The notes: a model not told the origin generated them from the sequence alone. A stretch of DNA of 64,000 nt from Pseudomonas sp. TH43 (GCF_016650635.1 NZ_JAEKFI010000003.1:1364001-1428000); one strand, 5' to 3'; shown: positions 1 through 9,206, counted from the stretch's first letter. Translations and numbers: made by a program.

Positions 1-205
1 CCCGGCGCAGGGTCAGGCTGCTGCCCAGCAGGTCGAGGCTTTGCAACTCCACCTGAGTCCCCTGAAACTCGCGATAAGAGTCGCGCACCAGATAGAAATT
101 GGTCACCAGCATCGGCACCAGGAACAGCACGCTGATCAGGCTGAACTTCATGCCGAAGCTCAGACGGTTCATCAGCGAGACGGCGGGATAGAGCAAGCTC
201 TTCAC
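1..205 (-). CDS. Methyl-accepting chemotaxis protein, N-terminal part only
   Basis: This is the 5' end of a minus-strand gene that runs off the left edge. It starts at a GTG at 205-203 with a GGGAGAC ribosome site just upstream. The 68 visible residues have a basic, hydrophilic start followed by one hydrophobic stretch (about residues 23-40, rich in L, V, F and M). This is the usual first membrane anchor of a chemoreceptor. In Pseudomonas a chemotaxis transducer gene lies immediately downstream of ampE, which fits the neighbour here. The ligand domain, HAMP and signalling domains are outside the window, so the family call rests on the N-terminus and synteny. Confidence 0.7.
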   Translation of the reverse strand, partial: MKSLLYPAVSLMNRLSFGMKFSLISVLFLVPMLVTNFYLVRDSYREFQGTQVELQSLDLLGSSLTLRR

Positions 206-330
206 TGGAAGTCTCCCTTGGTTTTTCTTGTTTTTATTGGCAGGCGCGAGGCGACAGCAGATAGCCACTATCGAGCGCCATCTCTGTATAGCTCAAATCG
301 AAGGGAGGTTTTGTAACTTAAGGTTAACGA

Positions 331-386
331 CAGCCTGCGAAACACATCCCTCTGTAGGAAATGCCGCAGGCTGCGATCTTTTGATC
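331..386. repeat. Intergenic hairpin containing a REP-like unit
   Basis: CAGCCTGCG at 331-339 and CGCAGGCTG at 365-373 form a perfect 9-bp inverted repeat. The right arm is part of a unit (353-386, TGTAGGAAATGCCGCAGG onward, ending in CGATCTTTTGATCC) that recurs as an inverted pair at 52857-52946. It lies between the ampE stop and the chemoreceptor start, where it could act as a 3' hairpin for the ampDE transcript. Confidence 0.6.
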
Positions 387-397
387 CTTCTTTGAAA

Positions 398-1237
398 TCA
401 GTGAACCAGAACCGTCCACAAGGCAAACCCGGCATACCACAGCACCGCCGCGCGCAGCAGCAGGTCCCACAGGCAATCGAGGGTGTTGATGCCTTCCGGG
501 CCGACCGCAGGCGGCGGAATCTCGCCCGCTGCCAGCCCGACTTTGTTGATCAGTTGCGCAGCGCTGATGTTCCAGTTAAGCAACTCGTGCAGCATCACCC
601 GGCTCACCGCAACAAAGTTGCCAACCAGCGCCAGACTGGCCGCCAGCAAACGCACCGGCACCCAATCGAAGGCATGACGCAGTTGCGCAGCACGCTCGAC
701 CAGCGCCGGGTTCTTGCCGTTTTCTTCGGCCAGTGCCAACAAACGATAGGCCAGCGCTGCCACAGGGCCGAGCAGGAAATACCAGAAGATCACCGCGAAG
801 AAGCTTTGATAGGCCTGCCACAACAAGTGCCCCTGCACCTGATCGAGCAATTGCTCGCCACTGTCGGCGCAGATGTCCAGATCACGCTTGGCCACGTGGG
901 CCGCGGCTTGCAGATCCTCACGACGCCAGGCATCGCGGAACGGCCCGAGACCGCCGAGCAAATCGCCGCGCCCCAGGCTGTAAATCACCACCAGCAAATG
1001 CACCGGCAAGGCCAGCAGGCCGTAAGCCACAGGCTCCAGCACCAGCAACAACAAGGCGAGCAACGCCACCGGCAGCAATACCAGAATGGTCAGCACCAGC
1101 CATGGCTGTTTGGCCAAACGCTCGTTGCTTTCGAGTTTGTGCAGTTCGCGGATCCATCCGCCATCGCGTTGAAGCCGATGGCGCAGGGCCGAGAATTTCT
1201 CGATCCAGACCGCCAGCAGTAACACCAGAAAACTCAT
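398..1237 (-). CDS. ampE: AmpE, inner-membrane sensor/regulatory protein of the ampDE operon
   Basis: The 279-residue protein is strongly hydrophobic in blocks near residues 45-67, 70-88, 142-165 and at the C-terminus. This fits the four-segment inner-membrane topology of AmpE. AmpE is encoded with AmpD in enterobacteria and Pseudomonas and is linked to AmpC beta-lactamase induction, though its biochemical role is still poorly defined. The ATG overlaps the ampD stop by four bases (1234-1237), so the two genes are translationally coupled. Identity rests on the ampD neighbour, the length and the membrane pattern. Confidence 0.9.
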   Translation of the reverse strand: MSFLVLLLAVWIEKFSALRHRLQRDGGWIRELHKLESNERLAKQPWLVLTILVLLPVALLALLLLVLEPVAYGLLALPVHLLVVIYSLGRGDLLGGLGPFRDAWRREDLQAAAHVAKRDLDICADSGEQLLDQVQGHLLWQAYQSFFAVIFWYFLLGPVAALAYRLLALAEENGKNPALVERAAQLRHAFDWVPVRLLAASLALVGNFVAVSRVMLHELLNWNISAAQLINKVGLAAGEIPPPAVGPEGINTLDCLWDLLLRAAVLWYAGFALWTVLVH

Positions 1238-1794
1238 TGTCCTTCCTCTTGTGCCAGGGCAGCGCGGTAACGCGCCCAGTCGAATGCCGGGCCAGGATCG
1301 GTCTTACGCCCGGGTGCTATATCGCTGTGCCCGCAAATGCGGGCGCCGGTGATGGCCGGAAATACTTTTTGCAACTGGCGGGTCAGCGCCGTCAACGCCT
1401 GATACTGCGCATCAGTGAACGGCAGATCATCCGTACCTTCGAGCTCGATGCCCACGGAGAAATCGTTACAGGTTTCGCGTCCGTCGAAAATCGACACCCC
1501 CGCGTGCCATGCCCGTTCAAGACAGGAGACAAACTGGGTGACCTTGCCGTCACGTTCAATAAGAAAGTGCGCGGAGACGCGCAAGTCGGCAATCCCTGCA
1601 AAGTAGGGATGCTCAGTGACATCCAGACGATTCTGGAAAAACTCCTGCACCTTGCCGGTGGCGAACTGCGCGGGTGGCAAGCTGATGTTATGGATCACCA
1701 ACAGGGAAATTTCGCCCGCGGGGCGTTCATTGAAGTTGGGCGATGGGCACACCTGCACCCCCTGACACCACCCGCTAGCGGGATCCAACTGCAT
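1234..1794 (-). CDS. ampD: AmpD, 1,6-anhydro-N-acetylmuramyl-L-alanine amidase
   Basis: This cytoplasmic zinc amidase cleaves anhydro-muropeptides during peptidoglycan recycling and so lowers the level of the ligand that activates AmpR and ampC. The protein has 186 residues. The zinc ligands expected for the family are visible as His35 (VIHNIS), His156 (CGHSDIAPGRK) and Asp166, with Glu117 and Lys164 in the catalytic positions. I chose the ATG at 1794 because the product then begins MQLDPASGWCQG, the normal AmpD N-terminus. The open frame extends upstream to 1941, but that extension has no AmpD character and overlaps the preceding gene. Confidence 0.95.
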   Translation of the reverse strand: MQLDPASGWCQGVQVCPSPNFNERPAGEISLLVIHNISLPPAQFATGKVQEFFQNRLDVTEHPYFAGIADLRVSAHFLIERDGKVTQFVSCLERAWHAGVSIFDGRETCNDFSVGIELEGTDDLPFTDAQYQALTALTRQLQKVFPAITGARICGHSDIAPGRKTDPGPAFDWARYRAALAQEEGQ

Positions 1795-1858
1795 ACCGAT
1801 TCCTTCAACGCCGACTGTGTTGGCGCCCAGTATGCCGTGATCGGCCCCCGGCGCGCGA

Positions 1859-4036
1859 TCACTTGCCGCGATTGAGTCGCCGCAGATTACCCAGCACCGA
1901 CTCCAGCGCCCGGTCAAACAGCAAGGTGTCGTCCAACGCACGCACTGCGCCGCGACGGAATTCCAGGGCGAGCCCGGTGCGACTGCGCTCGCGGACTTTC
2001 ATCCCGGTACGATCGACAAATACGTATTTGCCCGTGGCCTCGATGATGGCGGCCAGCTTGCAGCGCAAGCTGTGTTCGTCTTCCTCAAACGCAACCCAAC
2101 TGCCCAGACGCAACTGGTCGACCTGACGCAAACCGGCATCGTCGTGGGGCAAGCGCACCGAGGTTAGCTCCAGCGTGCCGTCGTCGGCGTCAGGCAAAAC
2201 AATCTGCTGCGACACCTCGATCATCGTCGCGGCTTGATCCGTCTCGGCGGAGCGCTCCAGCACGCGCACATGCAGAGCCTCAAGCTCACTGAAAAATTCG
2301 CTGGTCGCGAACGGATCGAACGCCGAACTGGTCAAGCCATCACGCAACGACTTGAGCAAACCTGGCACCAGTGCCAGCAAGCGCAGACTGGATTCTGCGT
2401 CGTCGTGGCGCTGCACGCTCCAGATCAATTGCTCCATGGTCTGCACATCGGCCTGCCACTCGGCGGACTGATCGCCATGCTTGAGGCACGTCAGCAGCAG
2501 CACTTTGCTCCAGGCGTCCTGTACGAAGGTCACCACCGAAGGCGGCAGGACTTTGCCCAAAACCGCTTGATTCAGCGCCTGCTCGACCCGACGCCGAGCC
2601 ATTTCGGTTTTAGCGCGCCCCTCTTCGGCATCGCGCAATCGCTGTTCCAGCAGCTCGCTGCGACGGCGCTCGTCACTGGTGAACGCAAGGAAGTCAGCCA
2701 GCAGCTCGGAAAAAATCGCCGGGTCATCGACAAAGTCGCTCAGCAGGCGTTGCACCACTTGTTCGATGCGCAAGTACAGACTGTCGCGCGCCTCACCGTC
2801 GCAATCACCCCAGCCCATGGCGGCGTCGGCAATTTCGTTGAGCAGACGCCGCGCCGGATGACTGCTGCGGCTGAAGAAGCTCTTGTCGAGCACCGCGACC
2901 TTTAGCATCGGAATCTGCAGGCGAGCGATCAACGCTTTGAGCGAGTCCGGCACATTGCGGTCTTCGAGGATGCAGTCGAAGACCATGGCAATCAGATTGA
3001 TCACGTCTTCGTCTGCGCCGCCGACAATCCGTGATTTGCCACTTCTGACGCTGACCCGAGTCAGCAGTTGTTCGAGCTGATTGCGCAGATCGAAGTCGTC
3101 CTGCGCCGCCAGCGCCGGCACGTACTGTTGCAAATGCGAGAGCAGGCGCAACAGGTCGCGGGTGGTAATCGGCTGGCTGGTGCCGCTGGGCTCCAGCGCC
3201 GGTGCGACGCTACCGCGCACATGCAACAGCAACTCCTGCAACGCGGCGAAGACCTCCTGCACGCCTTCGTCAGCCGGTGCGGGGTTATGACTTTCTTCGC
3301 TGTAGACGCTGGCCGCGACGCGATCAATTGCGCGGCGCGCGGGCGCTGGTTGCAACCCTGGCAGCACACCAGTGGCGAGCAGCAGTTGATTGGCTTCGGC
3401 GTAAAGCTGCTCGGTGTCGGCCAGCACATAACGCTCGAACAGTTTGAGCAGGATCAGCTTGACCTTGATCTCCACGCCCAGATTGCGTCCGGCCTGCAAG
3501 AAGTACTCGCACAGCATCGCCGGGCCGAGCGGATTGTGTTGATCGTCGAGAGTATTGCCCAGCAAGGCGTTGAGCCGCGTGGTCAATTGATCGAGAGCGA
3601 AGCCGTCACGCTTGAGTACGCGACCGACCATGGTCTCGACCGCCACGCTGCGCTCCATGTCATCGGTGCGCGGCGCCGACTCTTCGTACACCAGCGTGTG
3701 AGGCAAGGTGTTGTGCGTGGCGTGGTATTGAGTGAGGCCGACGAAGGCCTCGAAAAATTGCTCGAGAAAGCCGCGCTCGATGTTTTTACGCTTGAGGCGC
3801 AGGTCGCGCATGGCTTCAAAAAAGATGTTCTGCTCGACGTCGTTGCGCGCGCGATCGGCCATTTCAAACAGCGTGTCGTCGGCGTTATCGAACAGCTCCT
3901 GCAAACCGAGGCGCAGTTGCTGCGCAGCCTTGTCGCGCACCTGAAGCAGAATCACAGGCAGGCGGGCGAGCGGCGAGTGATTCGCCTGATCGGTAGCGGC
4001 CTTGTGCAAAGGCACTACTTTCCCGTCGTTGTGCAT
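1859..4036 (-). CDS. DUF1631 family protein
   Basis: This is a 725-residue, mostly helical, charged cytoplasmic protein with no signal peptide or membrane segment. It corresponds to the large conserved gene that sits between ampD and nadC in Pseudomonas (DUF1631). The ATG at 4036 is preceded by a strong AGGAGG eight bases away, so I prefer it to the longer open frame starting at 4171, which would run through a REP element. The C-terminal part (last 140 residues or so) has a beta-rich character with the phrase GSWVAFEEDEHSLRCKLA, reminiscent of a PilZ-like second-messenger fold, but that is only an impression. The function is unknown. It is likely monocistronic or read into ampD 64 bp downstream. 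Confidence 0.8.
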   Translation of the reverse strand: MHNDGKVVPLHKAATDQANHSPLARLPVILLQVRDKAAQQLRLGLQELFDNADDTLFEMADRARNDVEQNIFFEAMRDLRLKRKNIERGFLEQFFEAFVGLTQYHATHNTLPHTLVYEESAPRTDDMERSVAVETMVGRVLKRDGFALDQLTTRLNALLGNTLDDQHNPLGPAMLCEYFLQAGRNLGVEIKVKLILLKLFERYVLADTEQLYAEANQLLLATGVLPGLQPAPARRAIDRVAASVYSEESHNPAPADEGVQEVFAALQELLLHVRGSVAPALEPSGTSQPITTRDLLRLLSHLQQYVPALAAQDDFDLRNQLEQLLTRVSVRSGKSRIVGGADEDVINLIAMVFDCILEDRNVPDSLKALIARLQIPMLKVAVLDKSFFSRSSHPARRLLNEIADAAMGWGDCDGEARDSLYLRIEQVVQRLLSDFVDDPAIFSELLADFLAFTSDERRRSELLEQRLRDAEEGRAKTEMARRRVEQALNQAVLGKVLPPSVVTFVQDAWSKVLLLTCLKHGDQSAEWQADVQTMEQLIWSVQRHDDAESSLRLLALVPGLLKSLRDGLTSSAFDPFATSEFFSELEALHVRVLERSAETDQAATMIEVSQQIVLPDADDGTLELTSVRLPHDDAGLRQVDQLRLGSWVAFEEDEHSLRCKLAAIIEATGKYVFVDRTGMKVRERSRTGLALEFRRGAVRALDDTLLFDRALESVLGNLRRLNRGK

Positions 4037-4086
4037 CCAAGCCTCCTGGAACGGTGATTCGTCAGTCACTTTCTGCGCAAGCCCCC

Positions 4087-4172
4087 TGTGGGAGCGAGCC
4101 TGTTCGCGAAAGCGGTGGGTCAGAAAAAAATGCCGCTGACATGCCCTCTTCGCGAGCAGGCGCGCTCCCACA
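4087..4172. repeat. REP doublet (GTGGGAGCGAGCC...CGCGAA family)
   Basis: The unit TGTGGGAGCGAGCCTGTTCG at 4087-4106 faces a degenerate inverted copy ending GCGCGCTCCCACA at 4172. The two arms are separated by about 30 bp. The same family occurs at 38718-38783 and 60528-60620. The remainder of the 386-bp space between the DUF1631 gene and nadC (4037-4422) holds the nadC promoter and otherwise nothing I can recognise. Confidence 0.9.
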
Positions 4173-4365
4173 GTTTTAAAAGCGGCATCTTCAAAATCGT
4201 CAAAGCCATGACGTCAAATGCAAGGCGGATTATCTTGCAAAAGTTGTCCCCGGCGCTATAGCCGTCAGGGTTTCCCCTATATCCGCACACTTGCACAGAC
4301 CAACACCGGACGGGGTTTGCTCAAAGAAATTCGACCGGATGCAGTCAAGCGCGCGAGTTCTCGCC

Positions 4366-4395
4366 TTGGGTTGGCTCGCGCCATGCCCCTATAAT
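4366..4395 (+). promoter_or_regulatory. Sigma-70 promoter of nadC
   Basis: TTGGGT at 4366-4371 and a consensus TATAAT at 4390-4395 are separated by 18 bp. Transcription would begin near 4402, leaving a leader of about 20 bases before the nadC ATG at 4423. The -10 element is perfect and the -35 element is half-matched. Confidence 0.65.
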
Positions 4396-4422
4396 CGAAC
4401 CACTTTGTTTGTGGAGCCCGTT

Positions 4423-5271
4423 ATGCCGAATCTACGTCTCGCCGATTTGACCGCCGAAATCGAAGCCAACGTGCGCCGTGCGTTGCTCGAAGACATCGGC
4501 AGCGGCGACATCACCGCGCAACTGATCCCGGCCGAACGCCTGGCCAAAGCCACCATCATTACTCGCGACGCAGCCGTTGTTTGCGGCACGGCTTGGGTCG
4601 ATGCGGTATTTCGTCAGCTCGATCCGCGGGTGGCAGTGCATTGGCAAGTCGTCGATGGCGAGCGGGTAAAACCCAATCAGCCGCTGTTTCATCTGGAAGG
4701 CCCGGCACGTTCGCTGCTGACGGGTGAACGCAGTGCGCTGAACTTCCTGCAATTGCTCTCGGGCGTGGCAACGCGCGCGCAATACCTGGCCGATTTCGTC
4801 AGCGAAACTCAGGTGAAGTTGCTCGACACCCGCAAGACTCTGCCGGGCCTGCGCCTGGCGCAGAAATACGCCGTAACCTGCGGCGGCTGCCATAACCACC
4901 GCATCGGCCTGTACGACGCGTTCCTGATCAAGGAAAACCACATCGCTGCCAGCGGTGGCATCGCGCAGGCTATTGCCGCCGCGCACAAGATCGCCCCGGG
5001 CAAACCGGTGGAAATCGAAGTCGAAAGTCTGGATGAGCTGAAGGAAGCATTAGCGGCCGGCGCAGACATCATCATGCTTGATGAGTTGAGCTTGGATGAC
5101 ATGCGCGAAGCCGTGCGCCTGAACGGTGGCAAAGCGAAACTGGAGGCCAGCGGCGGGATCAACGAAAGCACGCTGTTGCCGATCGCCGAGACTGGCGTGG
5201 ATTACATCTCGATCGGTGCGATGACCAAGGATGTCAAAGCGGTGGATCTGTCGATGCGACTGAGTCTCTGA
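4423..5271 (+). CDS. nadC: Nicotinate-nucleotide pyrophosphorylase (carboxylating), quinolinate phosphoribosyltransferase
   Basis: NadC converts quinolinate and PRPP to nicotinate mononucleotide, CO2 and pyrophosphate in de novo NAD synthesis. The 282-residue length is typical. Family signatures are visible: GDITAQL near residue 28, ATRAQYL at 117-123, the TRKTLPGLR phosphoribosyl-binding loop at 136-144, GGCHNHR at 154-160 and the catalytic Lys170 in FLIKENH. The C-terminal beta-barrel motif EASGGI is also present. The start at 4423 gives the standard N-terminus; the longer frame from 4291 runs through the promoter and is rejected. A strong terminator follows. Confidence 0.97.
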   Translation: MPNLRLADLTAEIEANVRRALLEDIGSGDITAQLIPAERLAKATIITRDAAVVCGTAWVDAVFRQLDPRVAVHWQVVDGERVKPNQPLFHLEGPARSLLTGERSALNFLQLLSGVATRAQYLADFVSETQVKLLDTRKTLPGLRLAQKYAVTCGGCHNHRIGLYDAFLIKENHIAASGGIAQAIAAAHKIAPGKPVEIEVESLDELKEALAAGADIIMLDELSLDDMREAVRLNGGKAKLEASGGINESTLLPIAETGVDYISIGAMTKDVKAVDLSMRLSL

Positions 5272-5286
5272 AGACTGCACGCAATA

Positions 5287-5319
5287 AAAAACGCCAGCCC
5301 GATTGAGGCTGGCGTTTTT
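5287..5319 (+). terminator. Intrinsic terminator of nadC, probably bidirectional
   Basis: The sequence AAAAACGCCAGCC then a 7-base loop then GGCTGGCGTTTTT forms a GC-rich stem flanked by an A-run and a T-run. It lies 15 bp after the nadC stop and just beyond the stop of the convergent gene at 5323, so it can serve both. Confidence 0.93.
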
Positions 5320-5322
5320 GTT

Positions 5323-5631
5323 TCAGACCACCAGATTGTTCATCTCGCAGTACTCGTCCCATTCGACGCCCAATACTTCGGCCGCCTCTTTGTGCAATAC
5401 GAGGCGTTGTGCCTCGAATTCTTCAGGAGTGCTGGTGGTGTACTTGAGTGTCAGTTCCCACGGCTGCAAGCCTTGGGCTTCGGCTTCGTCTTCGAAGGCC
5501 CACTGGATCTGATCTTTCTGATCGTCGGCGGGCAAGTCCTTGATCTCGTCAGCCAACTGGGTCGACTCGAGGAGGTACTTTTTGAGTGCTTCTGCGTGTC
5601 TTTCTTCTTGGGTCAGTTCTTTAACAGTCAT
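5323..5631 (-). CDS. DUF6388-type small protein
   Basis: This is a 102-residue acidic cytoplasmic protein (many D/E, little hydrophobic character, no signal peptide) resembling the small DUF6388 proteins common in Pseudomonas. The start at 5631 (MTVKELTQEE) has a weak GAGAA site. An upstream ATG at 5649 has no ribosome site, so I kept the shorter form. It converges on nadC across a shared terminator and diverges from the secreted repeat protein at 5908. No catalytic motif is evident and the function is unknown. Confidence 0.6.
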   Translation of the reverse strand: MTVKELTQEERHAEALKKYLLESTQLADEIKDLPADDQKDQIQWAFEDEAEAQGLQPWELTLKYTTSTPEEFEAQRLVLHKEAAEVLGVEWDEYCEMNNLVV

Positions 5632-5907
5632 GGCGTTCTCGCTGATCATAAGAATGGAGGATGGATCTGGATCATCAAGGATCTCTCTGACGCGGATTGT
5701 CCGGCCTTCGGAACCATTCGGGATCATGTGAAAACTGCTGGGCGATGCTCATGCAGGCTCCGAATATAGGACGTTTGCATGACGAATTACACGGCTCTTT
5801 ACATCTCTCTCACAAAAAGTTGACCTGCGGAACATAAATACGCTTTTCGAGTCATAGCGATGTGCCACTTCGGCACTCATCTCCGCTGTTCACAAGGAAA
5901 ACCAGTG

Positions 5908-6402
5908 ATGCGCAGCTTTTCGAAGATCTCCGCCGTTGTGTCCGCCACCGCTCTGATCACGGTTCTGGTGCTTCCTGCCAGCGCGATGGCTGTGGAGCTG
6001 AGCTCCAGTAGTCCGTCCTACGGCGACAAGGTTCCGCTGATTCACAACGATTACGGCAAAGAGGTGGTGATCAGAAGCGACATCAGTATCGATGAGCTGA
6101 AAAAGATGCGTGACACGATCAGTGAGCAGACGCGCCAGATCGAAGACCTCAAACGCAGTAGCGGTTCCAGTTCAAACTCCAGTGGCAAGGAAATTGATGA
6201 CCTGAAGAACAAGGTCAAGGAACAGGATCGCGAGCTGGACACCCTCGGTCGTCAGGTCGAAGACCTCAAGCGCAACAGCGGTTCGAGCTCAAGCTCGAGC
6301 AGTAGCGAGATTTCCAATCTGAAACAGAAGATCAATGATCAGGATCGGGCGATGGATCAGCTCAAACGTACCGTCGAGGATCTGAGCCGCAAAGTGAAAT
6401 AA
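5908..6402 (+). CDS. Secreted coiled-coil protein with 39-residue tandem repeats
   Basis: This is a 164-residue protein of unknown function. Residues 1-28 form a clear signal peptide ending ASAMA. The mature part begins with a Ser-rich stretch, then a charged helical region. Residues 77-115 and 116-154 are two near-identical 39-residue repeats (each begins Q-I/V-EDLKR, has a Ser-rich linker, and ends in a heptad-like helix with a QDR motif), followed by a partial third copy at 155-164. The pattern suggests short coiled coils joined by flexible serine linkers in the periplasm or outside. An AAGGAAA site supports the start. No homologue with known function comes to mind. Confidence 0.7.
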   Translation: MRSFSKISAVVSATALITVLVLPASAMAVELSSSSPSYGDKVPLIHNDYGKEVVIRSDISIDELKKMRDTISEQTRQIEDLKRSSGSSSNSSGKEIDDLKNKVKEQDRELDTLGRQVEDLKRNSGSSSSSSSSEISNLKQKINDQDRAMDQLKRTVEDLSRKVK

Positions 6403-6408
6403 AGGGGA

Positions 6409-6484
6409 TGGTGCCCGAGACAGGAATCGAACCTGCGACCTTCGCGTTACGAGTGCGCTGCTCTACCGGCTGAGCTACACGGGC
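6409..6484 (-). tRNA. tRNA-Thr (anticodon CGU)
   Basis: On the minus strand the 76-nt gene begins GCCCGTGTAGCTCAG and ends GGGCACCA, with the 3' CCA encoded. The anticodon loop CTCGTAA gives anticodon CGT (reads ACG, threonine). The D-loop (AGCTCAG...GGTAGAGC) and T-loop (GGTTCGATTCC) are canonical. Positions 6 and 67 of the acceptor stem are an apparent U-U mismatch; the rest of the stem pairs. Confidence 0.97.
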
Positions 6485-6575
6485 GGTGGGCTAAACCTAG
6501 CACTGGTCGTGTGCTGCGGCAAATTTGTGGGTTGCCTGATGGTTATCTCTTGAAACTCAATTGCTTTTTGCCAGA

Positions 6576-6616
6576 CAAAAAAATGCCCCGCCGTTTAAAC
6601 GGCAGGGCATTTTTAT
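6576..6616 (-). terminator. Intrinsic terminator downstream of pnp
   Basis: An ATGCCC-c-GCCGTTTAAACGGC-a-GGGCAT hairpin (6583-6610) is flanked by an A-run on the left and T-run on the right. It lies 21 bp past the pnp stop and ends the rimP-to-pnp transcription unit. Confidence 0.93.
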
Positions 6617-6637
6617 TGCGCTAAAGCGATGGGGTGA

Positions 6638-8743
6638 TTAAACGCCCGAAGCCTTGGCGGCTGCCACGTCTTTGATGGACAGCTTGATACGGCCGCGGTT
6701 GTCCACGTCCAGTACCAGCACTTCCACTTCCTGACCTTCTTTCAGGATGTCGGTCACTTTCTCTACGCGAGCGTCGCTCAGCATCGAGATGTGCACCAGA
6801 CCGTCCTTGCCCGGCAGGATGTTGACGAATGCGCCGAAATCGACGATGCGCTCAACCTTGCCGACGTAGATCTTGCCGATCTCGGCTTCAGCGGTGATAC
6901 CCAGAACGCGCTGACGCGCAGCTTCAGCAGCTTCCTTGGTTTCGCCGAAGATCTTGATCGAACCGTCGTCTTCGATGTCGATCGAAGCTTTGGTTTCTTC
7001 GCAGATCGCACGGATGGTCGCGCCACCTTTACCGATAACGTCACGGATCTTGTCGGTGTCGATCTTCATCGCGATCATGGTCGGAGCGTTGGCCGACAGT
7101 TCGGTACGCGACTGGCCGATGATCTGGTTCATCTGACCGAGGATGTTCAGGCGCGCTTCCAGGGCTTGGCCCAGAGCGATTTCCATGATCTCTTCGGTGA
7201 TGCCCTTGATCTTGATGTCCATCTGCAGCGCGGTCACACCTTTGGCGGTACCGGCTACTTTGAAGTCCATGTCGCCCAGGTGGTCTTCGTCGCCGAGGAT
7301 GTCGGTCAGGACTGCGAATTTCTCGCCTTCCTTAACCAGACCCATGGCGATACCGGCAACCGGTGCCTTCATCGGCACACCAGCGTCCATCAGGGCCAGG
7401 GAAGCGCCGCAAACGGAAGCCATCGAGCTCGAACCGTTGGATTCGGTGATTTCCGAAACCACACGGATGGTGTACGGGAACACGTCAGCGGCTGGCAGCA
7501 TGGCCGAAACCGAACGACGGGCCAGACGGCCGTGACCGATTTCACGACGACCAGCACCACCCATGCGACCACACTCGCCCACCGAGAACGGAGGGAAGTT
7601 GTAGTGCAGCATGAACGGGTCTTTTTTCTCGCCTTCCAGGGTGTCCAGCAGTTGTGCGTCACGGGCAGTACCCAGAGTCGCGACTACCAGAGCCTGAGTT
7701 TCACCACGGGTGAACAGCGCCGAACCGTGAGTCTTCGGCAGAACGCCGACTTCGATGTTCAGCGGACGTACGGTCTTGGTGTCGCGGCCGTCGATACGTG
7801 GCTTGCCGTTTACGATGTTTTCGCGAACGGTGCGGTATTCGATTTCGCCGAAAGCAGCTTTGACTTCGCTGGACGAAGGCTGACCTTCTTCACCGGACAG
7901 CTTGGCAACAACCTGATCCTTCAGCTCACCCAGGCGAGCGTAACGGTCGGCCTTGATGGTGATGGTGTAAGCCTGGGAGATCGCTTCGCCGAACTCGGCA
8001 CGGATAGCGCCCAGCAGTTCGGTGGCTTCTGGAGCCGGAGCCCAGTTCCAGGTTGGCTTGGCAGCTTCAGCGGCCAGTTCTTTAACCGCGTTGATCACAA
8101 CCTGGAATTCGTCGTGAGCAAACAGTACCGCGCCCAGCATCTGGTCTTCGGTCAGCTCTTTGGCTTCCGATTCAACCATCAGCACAGCGTCCGAAGTACC
8201 GGCAACGACCATGTCCAGGCTCGAAGCAGCTTGCTGCTCGTAAGTCGGGTTCAGCAGGTAGCCGGTGCTTTCGTGGAAAGCTACACGAGCGGCGCCGATC
8301 GGGCCGTCGAAAGGAATACCCGAGATGGCCAGGGCAGCCGAGGTACCGATCATCGCAGCGATGTCCGGATCGGTCTTCTTGCTGGTGGAAACGACGGTGC
8401 AGACAACCTGCACTTCGTTCATGAAGCCTTCTGGGAACAGCGGACGGATCGGACGGTCGATCAGTCGGGAAGTCAGGGTTTCTTTCTCGGAAGGACGGCC
8501 TTCACGCTTGAAGAAACCGCCAGGGATCTTACCGGCAGCGTAAGTCTTTTCCTGGTAGTGAACGGACAGAGGGAAGAAGCCCTTGCCTGGATCGGCTTGT
8601 TTTGCACCGACTACAGTCACCAATACGCTGACGTCGTCGTCAACGGTGACCAATACTGCGCCGGAGGCCTGACGGGCGATACGGCCAGTCTCGAGGGTAA
8701 CGGTCGATTGACCGAACTGGAATTTTTTGATTACCGGGTTCAC
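6638..8743 (-). CDS. pnp: Polynucleotide phosphorylase (PNPase)
   Basis: PNPase is a trimeric 3'-5' phosphorolytic exoribonuclease and a core component of the RNA degradosome. The 701-residue protein has two RNase PH domains (about 1-230 and 310-540), with the catalytic-core phrase [10 protein letters not shown] in the second, a KH domain near 553-612 (IGKGGATIR) and an S1 domain near 620-690 ([20 protein letters not shown]). The start codon is GTG at 8743, preceded by AGGTAGGA. It follows rpsO by 193 bp that contain a strong hairpin, as in other gammaproteobacteria where this spacer is an RNase III processing site. Confidence 0.98.
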   Translation of the reverse strand: MNPVIKKFQFGQSTVTLETGRIARQASGAVLVTVDDDVSVLVTVVGAKQADPGKGFFPLSVHYQEKTYAAGKIPGGFFKREGRPSEKETLTSRLIDRPIRPLFPEGFMNEVQVVCTVVSTSKKTDPDIAAMIGTSAALAISGIPFDGPIGAARVAFHESTGYLLNPTYEQQAASSLDMVVAGTSDAVLMVESEAKELTEDQMLGAVLFAHDEFQVVINAVKELAAEAAKPTWNWAPAPEATELLGAIRAEFGEAISQAYTITIKADRYARLGELKDQVVAKLSGEEGQPSSSEVKAAFGEIEYRTVRENIVNGKPRIDGRDTKTVRPLNIEVGVLPKTHGSALFTRGETQALVVATLGTARDAQLLDTLEGEKKDPFMLHYNFPPFSVGECGRMGGAGRREIGHGRLARRSVSAMLPAADVFPYTIRVVSEITESNGSSSMASVCGASLALMDAGVPMKAPVAGIAMGLVKEGEKFAVLTDILGDEDHLGDMDFKVAGTAKGVTALQMDIKIKGITEEIMEIALGQALEARLNILGQMNQIIGQSRTELSANAPTMIAMKIDTDKIRDVIGKGGATIRAICEETKASIDIEDDGSIKIFGETKEAAEAARQRVLGITAEAEIGKIYVGKVERIVDFGAFVNILPGKDGLVHISMLSDARVEKVTDILKEGQEVEVLVLDVDNRGRIKLSIKDVAAAKASGV

Positions 8744-8876
8744 GGTGTCCTACCTTCTTTGTGGCTCTTGGGGGAACTGGTTTCTTGCGAATTCTTGGGC
8801 AATGTCGGGAATCGGCCCAACGCCTGTCCAGGGTAAAACGTGTATCCAGATAAAACTTGAGGCTGGGAGCCTGCAA

Positions 8877-8902
8877 GGCGCCAGCGGTAAACCGCTGACG
8901 CC
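8877..8902 (-). promoter_or_regulatory. rpsO-pnp intergenic hairpin
   Basis: GGCGCCAGCGGT at 8877-8888 pairs with ACCGCTGACGCC at 8891-8902 (12 bp, one G-U pair, 2-base loop) in the RNA leaving rpsO. There is no T-run, so it is more likely a processing or stabilising structure than a full terminator. In E. coli the equivalent spacer is cut by RNase III and used for PNPase autocontrol. Confidence 0.65.
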
Positions 8903-8936
8903 TGACAGACCACCAACCTCATAGCGCAATCGCTGA

Positions 8937-9206
8937 TTAGCGACGCAGACCCAGGCGACCGATCAGAGTCTGATAACGACCCAGATCCTTGCCTTTCAGG
9001 TAGTCCAGCAGCTTGCGGCGCTGGTTTACCATGCGGATCAGACCACGACGGGAGTGGTGATCTTTACCGTTGGCCTTGAAGTGACCTTGCAGTTTGTTGA
9101 TGTTGTGGGTCAGCAGTGCAACTTGCACTTCTGGCGAACCAGTGTCACCAACAGCTTGCTGGTAGTCAGCAACGATTTGAGCTTTTTCTTGAACGTCGAG
9201 AGCCAT
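8937..9206 (-). CDS. rpsO: Small-subunit ribosomal protein uS15
   Basis: The 89-residue protein has the full uS15 length and signatures: a helical N-terminus, [17 protein letters not shown] around residues 21-37, and [21 protein letters not shown] in the middle that contacts 16S rRNA helices 20-22. It binds the central domain of 16S rRNA early in 30S assembly. It lies between truB and pnp, the conserved order. The ATG at 9206 follows an AAAGGATTG site. Confidence 0.98.
   Translation of the reverse strand: MALDVQEKAQIVADYQQAVGDTGSPEVQVALLTHNINKLQGHFKANGKDHHSRRGLIRMVNQRRKLLDYLKGKDLGRYQTLIGRLGLRR

Noticed and set aside
392..1222. Long plus-strand ORF (276 residues) opposite ampE
   Set aside because: It is antisense to ampE and has a Gln/His/Arg-rich composition with no domain pattern, typical of a shadow frame in GC-rich DNA.
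5820..5844. TTGACC followed by TAAATA upstream of the repeat protein at 5908
   Set aside because: The spacing between the two elements is about 9 bp, far from the 16-18 bp needed for a sigma-70 promoter.
6791..8836. 681-residue plus-strand ORF opposite pnp
   Set aside because: pnp on the other strand is intact and clearly recognisable. The plus frame is its antisense shadow, as are those opposite infB (10794-13385), nusA (13398-15032), ftsH (19254-21152), carB (23403-26552), dnaK (30089-32248) and the chemoreceptor (56806-58944).
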